Below are positions 5,809-5,969 of a stretch of DNA of 5,969 bases, piece after piece. The stretch lies in contig JAISZW010000011.1 of assembly GCA_031284445.1 (NCBI GenBank), positions 1 through 5,969 of the forward strand, written 5' to 3'. The position numbers were made by a program, and so were the translations under genes. How positions within the stretch are numbered: the first letter of the stretch is position 1; every line of letters begins with the position of its first letter. Source of the DNA: Candidatus Methanovirga basalitermitum. GTDB taxonomy: Archaea; Methanobacteriota; Methanobacteria; Methanobacteriales; Methanobacteriaceae. A model generated the notes under the pieces. The model made no database searches and was not told where the DNA came from. It saw only the letters and a list, made by a program, of their open reading frames with translations.

Positions 5809-5896
5809 CTTGGTATGTAATTAGATTCTAATGAATCCAGAGTTGTCATAACCTTTAAATCCCTACGAAGCATAGGTGCATACTTTCCAAATGCTC

Positions 5897-5969
5897 TTAT
5901 AAAAAATATTTTTTTGCAGCATTTGTATCTCTATCCACAAACTTATTACAAGTCTTGCAATATGCTTGT
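5897..5969 (-). CDS. tnpB: TnpB (IS200/IS605 OrfB) RNA-guided endonuclease, C-terminal fragment cut by the window edge
   Basis: Only the last 23 codons are in the window. They read YCKTCNKFVDRDTNAAKKYFL near the end. CxxC is the second half of the TnpB zinc finger, and the following DRDTNAA carries the third acidic residue of the RuvC-like site. TnpB is the RNA-guided nuclease of IS200/IS605 elements and the ancestor of Cas12. The zero-frame stop is TAA at 5897-5899. Just before it are the in-phase heptamers A_AAA_AAA and T_TTT_TTA, and the -1 frame stays open for about 40 more codons to TGA at 5781-5783, starting IRAFGKYAPMLRRDLK. Homologues often continue past the NAA motif with a hydrophobic and Arg-rich stretch, so this may be a frameshifted copy. 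Whether the gene is intact cannot be judged from this fragment. Confidence 0.72.
   Translation of the reverse strand, partial: QAYCKTCNKFVDRDTNAAKKYFL

Larger units (their letters stand above)
5780..5969 (-). mobile_element. Right end of an IS200/IS605-type (TnpB-bearing) element, partial
   Basis: The call rests on the C-terminal coding end of tnpB, followed by a subterminal imperfect hairpin of the kind found at IS200/IS605 right ends. On the minus strand the hairpin starts with AGCCCC and ends with GGGGTAG. These elements have no terminal inverted repeats and make no target duplication, so the exact boundary cannot be seen; it is probably within a few bases of 5780. The left end and any tnpA lie outside the window. 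The element reads towards the deacetylase gene. Confidence 0.55.
5781..5969 (-). ncRNA. Possible omega (re)RNA overlapping the tnpB 3' end
   Basis: TnpB proteins work with a guide RNA made from the 3' end of tnpB and the right end of the element, with the guide taken from flanking DNA. Here the 116 bases between the zero-frame tnpB stop and the hairpin, plus the hairpin itself, have the right place and orientation. The guide would start just past the hairpin, over the leader of the deacetylase gene. No promoter or processing site can be shown; this is inferred from family biology. Confidence 0.3.

Overview
The window looks like part of the chromosome of a low-GC methanogenic archaeon, most probably of the order Methanobacteriales (Methanobrevibacter, Methanosphaera or a relative). 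The clearest reason is cofC, the guanylyltransferase of coenzyme F420 synthesis. Supporting signs are archaeal TATA-like promoters, AGGTGAT-like ribosome binding sites, U-rich terminators and a sortase with surface-anchored enzymes, as in archaea with a pseudomurein wall. The order is an inference; no rRNA or other marker is present.

Layout. Positions 1-364 hold the ambiguous edge of an upstream gene and the cofC promoter. Positions 365-1785 carry two tightly spaced plus-strand genes: cofC (F420 synthesis) and a thiD-type hydroxymethylpyrimidine (phosphate) kinase (thiamin synthesis). A convergent gap follows. All later genes are on the minus strand: a 75-residue acidic protein of unknown function (1924-2151), a 399-residue PD-(D/E)XK nuclease with a predicted four-cysteine Fe-S cluster (2361-3560), a 411-base non-coding stretch with a T20 terminator and a 20-bp tandem repeat, a membrane-anchored sortase with an extra N-terminal domain (3972-4928), and a membrane-anchored PIG-L/LmbE-type deacetylase (4992-5759). 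At the right edge is the 3' end of a TnpB (IS200/IS605-type) gene with its right-end hairpin (about 5780-5969).

How they fit together. cofC and thiD are housekeeping cofactor genes that are probably co-transcribed without being functionally linked. The deacetylase and sortase are 63 bases apart, point the same way, and both have an N-terminal membrane anchor with the catalytic domain predicted outside the cell. They look like a small cell-surface modification unit. The insertion element ends less than 20 bases before the deacetylase ribosome binding site and reads in the same direction, so it may affect expression of that unit. The nuclease resembles Cas4/AddB enzymes, but no cas genes, helicase or CRISPR array are present.

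Most worth checking: the tnpB reading frame ends right after two in-phase slippery heptamers, and the -1 frame stays open to the right-end hairpin; the fused sortase and surface deacetylase pair; and the stand-alone Fe-S nuclease next to a small acidic protein.
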